Source of the DNA: Apostichopus japonicus
Taxonomy: Eukaryota; Echinodermata; Holothuroidea; Aspidochirotida; Stichopodidae
Direction: 5' to 3'
Assembly: GCF_037975245.1 (NCBI RefSeq)
Contig: NC_092563.1
Coordinates: forward strand, 11,003,001-11,067,000
Length of the DNA stretch: 64,000 nucleotides
How positions within the stretch are numbered: position 1 is the stretch's first letter; each line of letters begins with the position of its first letter. The position numbers and the translations under genes are program-made. A model generated the notes under the pieces. The model saw only the letters and a list, made by a program, of their open reading frames with translations. It was not told the origin of the DNA and made no database searches. Of the stretch, positions 41,818 through 55,087 are shown in pieces.

Positions 41818-43182
41818 ACGGCACATTCGATTGTTCGGTATCGCTTATTCCATTTATCGGTACCGCACATTCGATTGATCGGTACCGCACATTCGATTGA
41901 CCGGTTCGGCACATTCGATTGATCGGTACCGAATATTCCATTTACCTGAACCGCACATTCCATTTATCGGTACCGCACATTCCATCGATCGATACCGCAT
42001 ATCGATTGTTCGGTATCGCACATTCGATTGATCGGTACCGCACATTCGATTGTTCGGTACCGCACTTTCATTTTAACGGTATGGCACATTCCATTGTTCG
42101 GTACCGCACATTCCAGTGATCGGTACCGCACATTTGACTGTTCGGTTCGGCATATTCGATTGTTCGGTACCGCATATTTGATTGATCGGTACCGCTCATT
42201 CGATCGATCGGTATCGCTTATTCCATTTATCGGTACCGCACATTTGATTGATCAGTACCGCACATTCGATTGACCGGTTCGGCACATTCGATTGATCGGT
42301 ACCGAATATTCCATTTACCTGAACCGCACATTCCATTTATCGGTACCGCACATTCCATCGATCGATACCGCATATTCATTTTATCGGTATCGCACATTCG
42401 ATTGATCGGTATCGCAAATTCGATTGATCGGTACCGCACATTAGACTGTTCGGTTCGGCACATTCGATTGTTCGGTACGGCACATTCGATTGTTCGGTAC
42501 CGCACATTCGATTTTTCGGTACCGCAAATTCGATCGATCGGTACCGCACATTCGATTGATCGGTATCGCACATTCGATTGATCGGTACCGCACTTTCATT
42601 TTAACGGTATGGCACATTCCATTGTTCGGTACCGCACATTCCAGTGATCGGTACCGCACATTCGATTGAACGGTATCACACATTCTATTAATCGGTACCG
42701 CACATTCGATTGATCGGTACCGCACATTCGATTGATCGGTACCGCACATTCGATTGTACGGTATCTCACATTCGATTGATCGGTAACGCACATTCGATTG
42801 TTAGGTACGGCACATTCGATTGTTCGGTACCGCACATTCGATTGATCGGTACGGCTCATTCGATTTATCGGTATCGCACATTCGATTGATCGGTATCGCA
42901 CATTCCATTTATCGGTACCGCACATTCGATTGATCGAAGCCGCACAGTCGATTGATCGGTACCGCATATTCGATTGATCGGTACCGCACATTCGATTTAT
43001 CGGTATCGCACATTCGATTGATCGGTATCGCACATTCCATTTATCGGTACCGCACATTCGATTTATCGGTATCGCACATTCGATTGATCGGTTCCACACA
43101 TTCTATAGATCGGTACCGCACATTCGATCGATCGGTACCGCATATTCATTTAATCGGTATTGCACATTCGATTGATCGGTAT
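41818..43182 (+). repeat. 1.6-kb spaced HOR pair, copy b
   Basis: Second copy of 40,175-41,475, longer by insertion of whole monomers, for example around 42,810-42,870. Between the copies (41,476-41,817) the array holds a 14-bp unit at 41,675 and a GTACCGCACAATCATTTTAACGG unit. Confidence 0.82.
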
Positions 43183-43263
43183 CGCTTATTCCATTTATCG
43201 GTACCGTACATTCGATTGATCGGTACCGCACATTCGATTGATCGGTACCGCACATTCGATTGA

Positions 43264-45156
43264 TCGGTACCGAACATTCCATTTACCTGAACCGCACATT
43301 CCATTTATCGGTACCGCACATTCGATTGATCAGTACCGCACATTCGATTGATCGGTACCGCACTTTCGATCGATCGGTACCGCACTATCATTTTAACGGT
43401 ACTGCACATTCGATTGTTCGGTATTGCACATTCGATTGATCGGTACCGCACATTCGATTCAACGGTATCGCACATTCTATTAATCGGTACCGCACATTCG
43501 ATTGATCGGTACCGCACATTCGATTTATCGGTACCGCACATTCGATTTATCGGTACCGAACATTTGATTGATCGGTACCGCACATTCGGTCGATCGGTAC
43601 CGCACATTTAATTTATCGGTACCGAAGATTCCATTTATCTGTACCGCACATTCCATTTATCGGTACCGCACATTCGATTGATCGGTACCGCACATTCGAT
43701 CGATCGGTACCGCATATTCATTTAATCGGTATTGCACATTCGATTGATCGGTATCGCAAATTCGATTGATCGGTACCGCACATTCGACTGTTCGGTTCGG
43801 CATATTCGATTGTTCGGTACCGCATATTTGATTGATCGGTACCGCACATTCGATCGATCGGTATCGCTTATTCCATTTATCGGTACCGCACATTTGATTG
43901 ATCAGTACCGCACATTCGATTGATCGCTACCGCACTTTCGATTGATCGGTATCGAAGATTCCATTTATCTGTACCGCACATTCCATTTATCGGTACCGCA
44001 CATTCAATTGATCGGTACCGCACATTCGATTGATCGGTATCGAAAATTCGATTGATCGGTATCGCACATTCGATTGTTGGGTATCGCACATTCGATTGAT
44101 CGGTACCGCACATTCGGTCGATCGGTACCGCACATTTAATTGATCAATACCGCACATTCGTTTGTTCGGTACGGCACATTCGATAATTCAGTACCGCACA
44201 TTCGATTGATCGGTACCGCACATCCGATTCTTCGGTATCGCACAATTCATTGATTGGTAACGCACATTCGATTGATCGAAACCGCACATTCGATTGATCG
44301 AAATTGCCTATTCGATTGATCGGTACCGCACATTCGATTGATCGGTATCGAACATTCCATTTATCTGTACCGCACATTCGATTGATCGAAACCGCACATT
44401 CGATTGATCGGTACCGCACATTCGACTGTTCGGTTCGGCATATTCGATTGTTCGGTACCGCATATTTGATTGATCTGTACCGCACATTCGATCGATCGGT
44501 ACCGCACATTCGATTGATCGGTACCGCACATTCGATTGTTCGGTACGGCACATTCCATTGTTCGGTACCGATTGATCGCTGCTGAACATTCGATTGATCG
44601 GTACCCCACTTTCGATCGATCGGTACCACACTATCAATTTAACGGTACGGCACATTCGATTGTTCGGTATTGCACCTTCGATTCATGTGTACCGCACATT
44701 CGATTGATCGAAACCGCACATTCGATTGATAGGTACCGCACATTCAATTGATCGGTACCGAACATTCTATTTATCGGTATGGCTTATTCCTTTTATCGGT
44801 ACCGCATATTCCATTTATCGGTACCGCACATTCGATTAATCGGTACGTCACATTCGATTGTTCGGTATCGCACATACCGCACATTCGAATGATCGGTACC
44901 GAACATTCGATTGAACGGTATCGCATATTCTATTAATGGGTTCTGCACATTCGATTGATCGGTACCGCACATTCGATTGATCGGTACCGCACATTCGATT
45001 GTTCGGTATCTCATATTCAATTGATCAATACCGAACATTCGATTTATCGGTACCGCACATTCGATTGATCGGTATCGAACATTCGATTGATCGGTATCAC
45101 ACATTCGATTGATCGGTACCGCACATTCGATTGATCGGTACCGCACATTCGATTGA
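43264..45156 (+). repeat. 1.9/2.1-kb tandem HOR, copy a
   Basis: Starts at a GAACATTCCATTTACCTG unit (43,272) that recurs at 45,165. Within the pair the spacing goes 1,893, 1,871, 1,783 and finally 2,113 bp. All but the last step are losses of one to four monomers in copy b. Contains the 9-bp unit at 44,870 and the 14-bp unit at 44,570. Confidence 0.82.
44870..44878 (+). repeat. 9-bp short monomer, first of eight
   Basis: GCACATACC lacks monomer positions 7-19 (13 bp). It recurs with the same left neighbour (TTCGGTATC) at 46,983, 48,004, 52,174, 53,480, 54,705, 61,311 and 63,123, and I saw none left of 44.8 kb. It marks a lineage confined to the right arm. Confidence 0.88.
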
Positions 45157-47260
45157 TCGGTACCGAACATTCCATTTACCTGAACCGCACATTCCATTTA
45201 TCGGTACCGCACATTCGATTGATCAGTACCGCACATTCGATTGATCAGTACCGCACATACGATTGATCGGTACCGCACTATCATTTTAACGGTACGGCAC
45301 ATTCGATTGTTTGGTATTGCACATTCGATTGATCGGTACCGCACATTCGATTCAACGGTATCGCACATTCTATTAATCGGTACCGCACATTCGATTGATC
45401 GGTACCGCACATTCGATTTATCGGTACCGAACATTTGATTGATCGGTACCGCACATTCGGTCGATCGGTACCGCACCTTTAATTTATCGGTACCGAAGAT
45501 TCCATTTATCTGTACCGCACATTCCATTTATCGGTACCGCACATTCGATTGATCGGTACCGCACATTCGATCGATCGGTACCGCATATTCATTTAATCGG
45601 TATTGCACATTCGATTGATCGGTATCGCAAATTCGATTGATCGGTACCGCACATTCGATTGATCGGTACCGCACATTCGATTGATCGGTACCGAACATTC
45701 CATTTACCTGAACCGCACATTCCATTTATCGGTACCGCACATTCGATTGATCAGTACCGCACATTCGATCGATCGGTACCGCATATTCATTTAATCGGTA
45801 TTGCACATTCGATTGATCGGTATCGAAAATTCGATTGATCGGTATCGCACATTCGATTGTTGGGTATCGCACATTCGATTGATCGGTACCGCACATTCGG
45901 TCGATCGGTACCGCACATTTAATTGATCAATACCGCACATTCGTTTGTTCGGTACGGCACATTCGATAATTCAGTACCGCACATTCGATTGATCGGTACC
46001 GCACATCCGATTCTTCGGTATCGCACAATTCATTGATCGGTAACGCACATTCCATTTATCGGTACCGCACATTCGATTGATCGAAATTGCCTATTCGATT
46101 GATCGGTACCGCACATTCGATCGATCGGTACCGCACATCCGATTTATCGGTATCGCACATTCGATTGATCGGTATCGCACATTCCATTTATCTGTACCGC
46201 ACATTCGATTGATCGAAACCGCACATTCGATTGATCGGTACCGCACATTCGATCGATCGGTACCGCATATTCATTTTATCGGTATCGCACATTCGATTGA
46301 TCGGTACCGCACATTCGATTGTTAGGTACGGCACATTCGATTGTTCGGTACCGCACATTCTATTTATCGGTACCGCACATTCGTTTGATCGGTACGGCAC
46401 ATTCAATTATTCAGTACCGCACATTCCATTGATCAGTACCGCACATTCGATTGATCGGTATCGCACATTCCAATTATCTGTACCGCACATTCGATTGATC
46501 GAAACCGTACATTCGATTGATCGGTACCGCACATTCGACTGTTCGGTTCGGCATATTCGATTGTTCGGTACCGCATATTTGATTGATCGGTACCGCACAT
46601 TCGATCGATCGGTACCGCACATTCGATTGATCGGTACCGCACATTCGATTGTTCGGTACGGCACATTCCATTGTTCGGTACCGATTGATCGCTGCTGAAC
46701 ATTCGATTGATCGGTACCCCACTTTCGAACGATCGGTACCACACTATCAATTTAACGGTACGGCACATTCGATTGTTCGGTATTGCACCTTCGATTCATG
46801 TGTACCGCACATTCGATTGATCGAAACCGCACATTCGATTGATAGGTACCGCACATTCAATTGATCGGTACCGAACATTCTATTTATCGGTATCGCTTAT
46901 TCCATTTATCGGTACCGCACATTCCATTTATCGGTACCGCACATTCGATTAATCGGTACGTCACATTCGATTGTTCGGTATCGCACATACCGCACATTCG
47001 AATGATCGGTACCGAACATTCGATTGAACGGTATCGCATATTCTATTAATGGGTTCTGCACATTCGATTGATCGGTACCGCACATTCGATTGATCGGTAC
47101 CGCACATTCGATTGTTCGGTATCTCATATTCAATTGATCAATACCGCACATTCGATTGATCGGTACCGCACACATTCGATTGATCGGTATCGAACATTCG
47201 ATTGATCGGTATCACACATTCGATTGATCGGTACCGCACATTCGATTGATCGGTACCGCA
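45157..47260 (+). repeat. 1.9/2.1-kb tandem HOR, copy b
   Basis: Second copy. From about 46,435 it runs at +2,113 to copy a (14-bp unit 46,683; 9-bp unit 46,983). A 15-monomer insertion in its middle makes it longer. Confidence 0.82.
46105..46434 (+). repeat. 330-bp (15-monomer) insertion in copy b
   Basis: Before this stretch copies a and b are 1,783 bp apart (GAAATTGCCTATTCG at 44,301 and 46,084). After it they are 2,113 bp apart, a difference of exactly 15 x 22. The inserted sequence is itself ordinary 22-bp array. Edges are approximate. Confidence 0.75.
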
Positions 47261-48140
47261 CATTCGTTTATCGCTACCGAACACTATATTTATCGTTACC
47301 GCACATTCGATTTATCGGTACCGCACATTCGATTTATCGTAACCGAACATTTAATTGATCGGTACCGCACATTCGGTCGATCGGTACCGCACATTTAATT
47401 TATCGGTACGTCACTTTCGATTGTTCGGTATCGCACATTCGATTGATTGGTACCGCACATTCGATTGATCGGTATCGTACATCGATCGATCGGTACCGCA
47501 CATTCATTTTATCGGTACCGCACATTCCATTGTTCGGTATCGCACATTCGATTGAACGGTATCGCACATTCGATTGTTCGGTACGGTACATTCGATTGAT
47601 CGGAACAGCACATTCGATTGTTCGGTATCGCACATTCGATTGATCGGTATCGCTTATTCCATTTATCGGTACCGGACATTCGATTGATCGGTACCGCACA
47701 TTCGATTGATCGGTACCGCACATTCGATTGATCGGTACCGAACATTCCATTTACCTGAACCGCACATTCCATTTATCGGTACCGCACATTCGATTGATAG
47801 GTACCGCACATTCAATTGATCGGTATCGAACATTCTATTTATCGGTATTGCTTATTCCATTTATCGGTACCGCACATTCCATTCATCGGTACCGCACATT
47901 CGATTGATCGGTACCGCACATTCGATTGATCGGTACCGCAAATTCGATTGATCGGTACCGCACATTTGATTAATCGGTACGTCACATTCGATTGTTCGGT
48001 ATCGCACATACCGCACATTCGATTGATCGGTACCGCACATTCGATCGATCGGTACCGCATATTCATTTAATCGGTATTGCACATTCGATTGATCGGTATC
48101 GCAAATTCGATTGATCGGTACCGCACATTCGATTGATCGG
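47261..48140 (+). repeat. Kilobase block R, copy 1
   Basis: Landmarks in order: GAACACTATATTTATC (47,280), GTACATCGATCGATCGG (47,467), GAACATTCCATTTACCTG and the 9-bp unit at 48,004. The block returns at +4,170 (51.43 kb), in part at 57.5 kb, and in part at 60.8 kb. Confidence 0.8.
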
Positions 48141-48496
48141 TACCGCACTTTCGATAGATCGGTACCGCACTATCATTTTAACGGTATGGCACATTCGATT
48201 GTTCGGTATTGCACATTCGATTGATTCGTACCGCACATTCGATTGAACGGTATCGCACATTCGATTGTTCGGTATCTCACATTCGATTGATCGGTATCAC
48301 ACATTCGATTGTTCGGTACGGCACATTCGATTGTTCGGTACCGCACATTCGATTGATCGGTATCGAACATTCGATTTATCAGTACCGCACATTCGATTGA
48401 TCTGTACCGCACATTCCATTTATCGGTACCGCACATTCGATCGATCGAAACCGCACAGTCGATTGATCGGTACCGCACATTCGATTGATCGGTACC

Positions 48497-48698
48497 GCAC
48501 ATTCGATCGATCGGTATACCGCATATTCATTTTATCGGTATCGCACATTCGACTGATCGGTATCGCAAATTCGATTGATCGGTACCGCACATTCGATTGA
48601 TCGGTACCGCACATTCGATCGATCGGTATACCGCATATTCATTTTATCGGTATCGCACATTCGACTGATCGGTATCGCAAATTCGATTGATCGGTACC
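48497..48698 (+). repeat. 112-bp tandem duplication built on a 24-bp monomer
   Basis: A five-unit group starting with a 24-bp monomer (GATCGGTATACC, two extra bases) begins at 48,497 and again at 48,609, 112 bp apart (24 + 4 x 22). The second copy ends near 48,698. The same 24-bp unit also starts at 55,088, 58,530 and 63,572 in single copies. Confidence 0.85.
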
Positions 48699-48944
48699 GC
48701 ATATTAGACTGTTCGGTTCGGCACATTCGATTGTCCGGTACGGCACATTCGATTGTTCAGTATCGCACATTCGATTGATCGGTACCGCACATTCGATTGT
48801 TCGGTACGGCACATTCCATTGTCTGGTACCGATTGATCGCTGCTGAACATTCGATTGATCGGTACCGCACTTTCGATAGATCGGTACCGCACTATCATTT
48901 TAACGGTATGGCACATTCGATTGTTCGGTATTGCACATTCGATT

Positions 48945-50780
48945 GATTGGTACCGCACATTCGATTGAACGGTATCGCACATTCGATTGTTCGGTATCTC
49001 ACATTCGATTGATCGGTACCACACATTCGATTGTTCGGTACGGCACATTCGATTGTTCGGTACCGCACATTCGATTGATCGGTACCGCACATTCGATCGA
49101 TCGGTACCGCACATTCGATTGTACGGTATCGCACATTCGATTGATCGGTACCGCACATTCGATTGTTCGGTATCGCACATTCGATTGATCGGTACCGCAC
49201 ATTCGATTGATCGGTATCTCATATTCAATCGATCAATACCGCACATTCGTTTGTTCGGTACGGCACATTCGATTATTCAGTACCGCACATTCGATTGATC
49301 GGTACCGCACATCCAATTCTTCGGTATCGCACAATTCATTGGTCGGTAACGCAGATTCCATTAATCGGTACCGCACATTCGATTGATCGAAACTGCCTAT
49401 TCGATCGATCGGTACCGCACATCCTATTTATCGGTATCGCACATTCGATTGATCGGTATCGCAAATTCCATTTATCTGTATTGCACATTCGATTGATCGA
49501 AACCGCACATTCGATTGATCGGTACCGCACATTCGATCGATCGGTACCGCATATTCATTTTATCGGTATCGCACAATCCATTGATCGATACCGCACATTC
49601 GATTGTTCGGTACGGCACATTCGATTGTTCGGAACCGCACATTCCATTTATCGGTACCGCACATTCGATCGATCGGTACCGCACATTCGATTGTTCGGTA
49701 TCGCACTTTAGATTGATCGGTACCGCACATTCGATTGTTCAGTAGCGCACATGCCATTGTTCGGTACCGAATGATCGCTACTGAACATTTGATCGATCGG
49801 TACCGCACATTCGATTGATCGGTACCGCACATTCGGTCGATCGGTACCGCACATTTAATTTATCGGTACCGCACATTCGATTGTTCGGTATCGCACATTC
49901 GATTGATTGGTACCGCACATTCGATTGATCGGTATCGTAATCGATCGATCGGTACCGCACATTCGTTTTATCGGTACCGCACAATCGATTGTTCGGTATC
50001 GCACATTCCATTGAACGGTACCGCACATTCGATTGTTCGGTACGGTACATTCGATTGATCGGTATCACACATTCGATTCATCGGTATCGCACATTCGATT
50101 GATCGGTATCGCTTATTCCATTTATCGGTGCCGCACATTTGATTGATCAGTACCGCACTTTCGATTGATCGGTACCGCACTTTCGATTGATCGGTACCGA
50201 AGATTCCATTTATCTGTACCGCACTTTCCATTTATCGGTACCGCACATTCAATTGATCGGTACCGCAGATTCGATTGATCGGTATCGAACATTCGATTGA
50301 TCGGTATCGCACTTTAGATTGATCGGTACCGCACATTCGATTGTTCGGTAGCGCACATGCCATTGTTCGGTACCGATTGATCGCTACTGAACATTCGATT
50401 GATCGGTATCGCACATTCTATCGATCGGTACCGCACATTCGATTGATCGGTACCGCACATTCGGTCGATCGGTACCGCACATTAAATTCATCGGTACCAC
50501 ACATTCGACTGTTCGGTACGGCACATTCCATTGTTCGGTACCGATTGATCGCTGCTGAACATTCGATTGATCGGTACCCCACATTCTATCGATCGGTACC
50601 ACACTATCAATTTCACGGTACGGCACATTCGATTGTTCGGTAATGCAAATTCGAATGATCGTACCGAACATTCGATTGAACGGTATCGCATATTCTATTA
50701 ATGGGTTCTGCACATTCGATTGATCGGTACCGCACATTCGATTGATCGGTACCGCACATTCAATTGTTCGGTATCTCATA
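48945..50780 (+). repeat. Kilobase block S, copy 1
   Basis: The variant order matches 55.25-57.0 kb at +6,311, then at +6,267 after a two-monomer difference. Landmarks: 20-bp unit GTAATCGATCGATCGG at 49,937, GCACATGCCATTG near 49,748 and 50,355, and 14-bp units at 49,769, 50,375 and 50,543. Confidence 0.8.
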
Positions 50781-51430
50781 TTCAATTGATCAATACCGCA
50801 CATTCGATTGATCGGTACCGCACATTCGATTGATCGGTATTGAACATTCGATTGATCGGTATCACACATTCGATTCATCGGTACCGCACATTCGATTGAT
50901 CGGTACCGCACATTCGATTGATCGGTACCGCACATTCGATTGTTCGGTATCTCATATTCAATTGATCAATACCGCACATTCGATTGTTCGGTATCGCACA
51001 TTCGATTGATCGGTACCGCACATTCTATTGTTCGGTACGGCACATTCCATTGTTCGGTACCGAATGATCGATGCTGAACATTCGATTGATCGGTACCCCA
51101 CATTCTATCGATCGGTACCACACTATCAATTTCAGGGTACGGCACATTCGATTGTTCGGTAATGCACATTCGAATGATCGGTACCGAACATTCGATTGAA
51201 CGGTATCGCATATTCTATTAATGGGTTCTGCACATTCGATTGATCGGTACCGCACATTCGATTGATCGGTACCGCACATTCGATTGTTCGGTATCTCATA
51301 TTCAATTGATCAATACCGCACATTCGATTGATCGGTACCGCACATTCAATTGATCGGTATCGAACATTCGATTGATCGGTATCACACATTCGATTGATCG
51401 GTACCGCACATTCGATTGATCGGTACGGCA

Positions 51431-52350
51431 CATTCGTTTATCGCTACCGAACACTATATATATCGGTACCGCACATTCGATTTATAGGTACCGCACATTC
51501 GATTTATCGTAACCGAACATTTAATTGATCGGTACCGCACATTCGGTCGATCGGTACCGCACATTTAATTTATCGGTACGTCACTTTCGATTGTTCGGTA
51601 TCGCACATTCGATTGATTGGTACCGCACATTCGATTGATCCGTATCTTACATCGATCGATCGGTACCGCACGTTCATTTTATCGGTACCGCACATTCCAT
51701 TGTTCGTTATCGCACATTCGATTGAACGGTATCGCACATTCGATTGTTCGTTACGGTACATTCGATTGATCGGTACAGCACATTCGATTGATCGGTATCG
51801 CACATTCGATTGATCGGTATCGCTAATTCCATTTATCGGTACCACACATTCGATTGATCGGTACCGCACATTCGATTGATCGGTACCGCACATTCGATTG
51901 ATCGGTACCGAACATTCCATTTACCTAAACCGCACATTCCATTTATCGGTACCGCACATTCGATTGATAGGTACAGCACATTCAATTGATCGGTACCGAA
52001 CATTCTATTTATCGGTATCGCTTATTCCATTTATCGGTACCGCACATTCCATTTATCGGTACCGCACATTCGATTGATCGGTACCGCACATTCGATTGAT
52101 CGGTAGCGCAAATTCGATTGATCGGTACCGCACATTTGATTAATCGGTACGTCACATTCGATTGTTCGGTATCGCACATACCGCACATTCGATTGATCGG
52201 TACCGCACATTCGATCGATCGGTACCGCATATTCATTTAATCGGTATTGCACATTCGATTGATCGGTATCGCAAATTCGATTGATCGGTACCGCACATTC
52301 GATTAATCGGTACCGAACATTCGATTGATCGGTACCGCACTTTCGATAGA
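51431..52350 (+). repeat. Kilobase block R, copy 2
   Basis: Matches 47,261-48,140 at +4,170 with point differences, including GAACACTATATATATC in place of GAACACTATATTTATC. Its 9-bp unit is at 52,174. The preceding 50.78-51.43 kb repeats the end of block S with its own variations. Confidence 0.8.
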
Positions 52351-53744
52351 TCGGTACCGCACTATCATTTTAACGGTATTGCACATTCGATTGATTGGTA
52401 CCGCACATTCGATTGAACGGTATCGCACATTCGATTGTTCGGTATCTCACATTCGATTGATCGGTATCACACATTCGATTGTTCGGTACGGCACATTCGA
52501 TTGTTCGGTACCGCACATTCGATTGATCGGTATCGCACATTCGATTCATCGGTATCGCACATTCCATTTATCTGTACCGCACATTCGATTTAACGAAACC
52601 GCACATTCGATTGATCTATACCGCACATTCGATCGATCGGTACCGCACATTCGATTGCTCGGTATCGCACATTCGATTGATCGGTACCGCACATTCGATT
52701 GTTCGGTATCGCACATTCGATTGATCGGTACCGCACATTCGATTGTTCGGTATCTCATATTCAAGTGATCAATACCGCACATTCGTTAGTTCGGTACGGC
52801 ACATTCGATTATTCAGTACCGCTCATTCGATTGATCGGTACCGCACATCCGATTCTTCGGTATCGCACAATTCATTGGTCGGTAACGCACATTCCATTTA
52901 TCGGTACCGCACATTCGATTGATCGAAACTGCCTATTCGATTGATCGGTACCGCACATTCGATCGATCGGTACCGCACATCCTATTTATCGGTATCGCAC
53001 ATTCGATTGATCGGTATCGCACATTCCATTTATATGTATTGCACATTCGATTGATCGAAACCGCACATTCGATTGATCGGTACAGCACATTCGATCGATC
53101 GGTACCGCATATTCATTTTATCGGTATCGCACATTCGATTGATCGGTACCGCACATTCGATTGTTCGGTACGGCACATTCGATTGATCGGTACCGCACAT
53201 TCGATTGATCGGTACCGAACATTCCATTTACCTGAACCGCACATTCCATTTATCGGTACCGCACATTCGATTGATATGTACCGCACATTCAATTGATCGG
53301 TACCGAACATTCTATTTATCGGTATCGCTTATTCCATTTATCGGTACCGCACATTCCATTTATCGGTACCGCACATTCGATTGATCGGTACCGCACATTC
53401 GATTGATCGGTACCGCAAATTCGTTTATCGGTACCGCACATTTGATTAATCGGTACCGCACATTCGATTGTTCGGTATCGCACATACCGCACATTCGATT
53501 GATCGGTACCGCACATTCGATCGATCGGTACCGCATATTCATTTAATCGGTATTGCACATTCGATTGATCGGTATCGCAAATTCGATTGATCGGTACCGC
53601 ACATTCGACTGTTCGGTTCGGCATATTCGATTGTTCGGTACCGCATATTTGATTGTTAGGTACCGAACATTCGATCGATGGGTACCTTACATTCGATTGT
53701 TCGGTATCGCACATTCGATTGATCGGTACCGCACATTCGATTGT
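52351..53744 (+). repeat. Array linking blocks R and T
   Basis: Parts resemble 48.2-49.4 kb. The part 53,318-53,744 recurs at +7,831 (from about 61,149; 9-bp units at 53,480 and 61,311). No non-satellite sequence was seen. Confidence 0.75.
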
Positions 53745-55070
53745 TCGGTACAGCACATTCCATTGTTCGGTACCGATTGATCGCTGCTGAACATTCGATT
53801 GATCGGTACCCCACTTTCTATCGATCGGTACCACACTATCAATTTCACGGTACGGCACATTCGATTGTTCGGTAATGCACATTCGATTGATCGGTACCGC
53901 ACATTCGATTGATCGGTACGGCACATTCGATTTTTCGGTATCGCACAATTCATTGATCGGTACGGCACATTCCATTTATCGGTACCGCACATTCGATTGA
54001 TCGAAACCGCCTATTCGATTGATCAGTATCGCACATTCGATTTATCGGTACCGCACATTCGATTGTTCGGTACGGCACATTCCATTGTCCGGTACCGATT
54101 GATCGCTGCTGAACATTCGATTGATCGGTACCGCACTTTCGATAGATCGGTACCGCACTATCATTTTAACGGTATGGCACATTCGATTGTTCGGTATTGC
54201 ACATTCGATAGATTGGTACCGCACATTCGATTGAACGGTATCGCACATTCGATTGTTCGGTATCTCACATTCGATTGATCGGTATCGCTTATTCCATTTA
54301 TCGGTACCGCACATTTGATTGATCGGTACCGCACATTCGATTGATCGGTACCGCACATTCGATTGATCGGTACCGCACATTCGATTGATCGGTACCGCAC
54401 ATTCGATTGATCGGTACCGCACATTCGATTGATCGGTACCGAACATTCCATTTACCTGAACCGCACATTCCATTTATCGGTACCGCACATTCGATTGATA
54501 GGTACCGCACATTCAATTGATCGGTATCGAACATTTTATTTATCGGTATTGCTTATTCCATTTATCGGTACCGCACATTCCATTCATCGGTACCGCACAT
54601 TCGATTGATCGGTACCGCACATTCGATTGATCGGTACCGCAAATTCGATTGATCGGTACCGCACATTTGATTAATCGGTACGTCACATTCGATTGTTCGG
54701 TATCGCACATACCGCACATTCGATTGATGGGTACCGCACATTCGATCGATCGGTACCGCATATTCATTTAATCGGTATTGCACATTCGATTGATCGGTAT
54801 CGCATATTCGATTGATCGGTACCGCACATTCGATTGATCGGTACCGCACTTTCGATAGATCGGTACCGCACTATCATTTTAACGGTATGGCACATTCGAT
54901 TGTTCGGTATTGCACATTCGATTGATTGGTACCGCACATTCGATTGAACGGTATCGCACATTCGATTGAACGGTATCGCACATTCGATTGATCGGTATCA
55001 CACATTCGATTGTTCGGTACGGCACATTCGATTGTTCGGTACCGCACATTCGATTGATCGGTACCGCACA
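53745..55070 (+). repeat. Kilobase block T, copy 1
   Basis: Recurs at exactly +8,418 bp (62,163-63,488), with 14-bp units 53,775/62,193 and 54,097/62,515 and 9-bp units 54,705/63,123. It includes a run of six unbroken consensus monomers at about 54,330-54,430, rare elsewhere in the window. Confidence 0.85.
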
Positions 55071-55087
55071 TTCGATTGATCGGTACC

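Noticed and set aside
54330-54430. Run of identical consensus monomers as a separate element
   Set aside because: It is only six perfect units inside block T and is copied with it at 62,749; this is a local homogenised patch, not a distinct feature.
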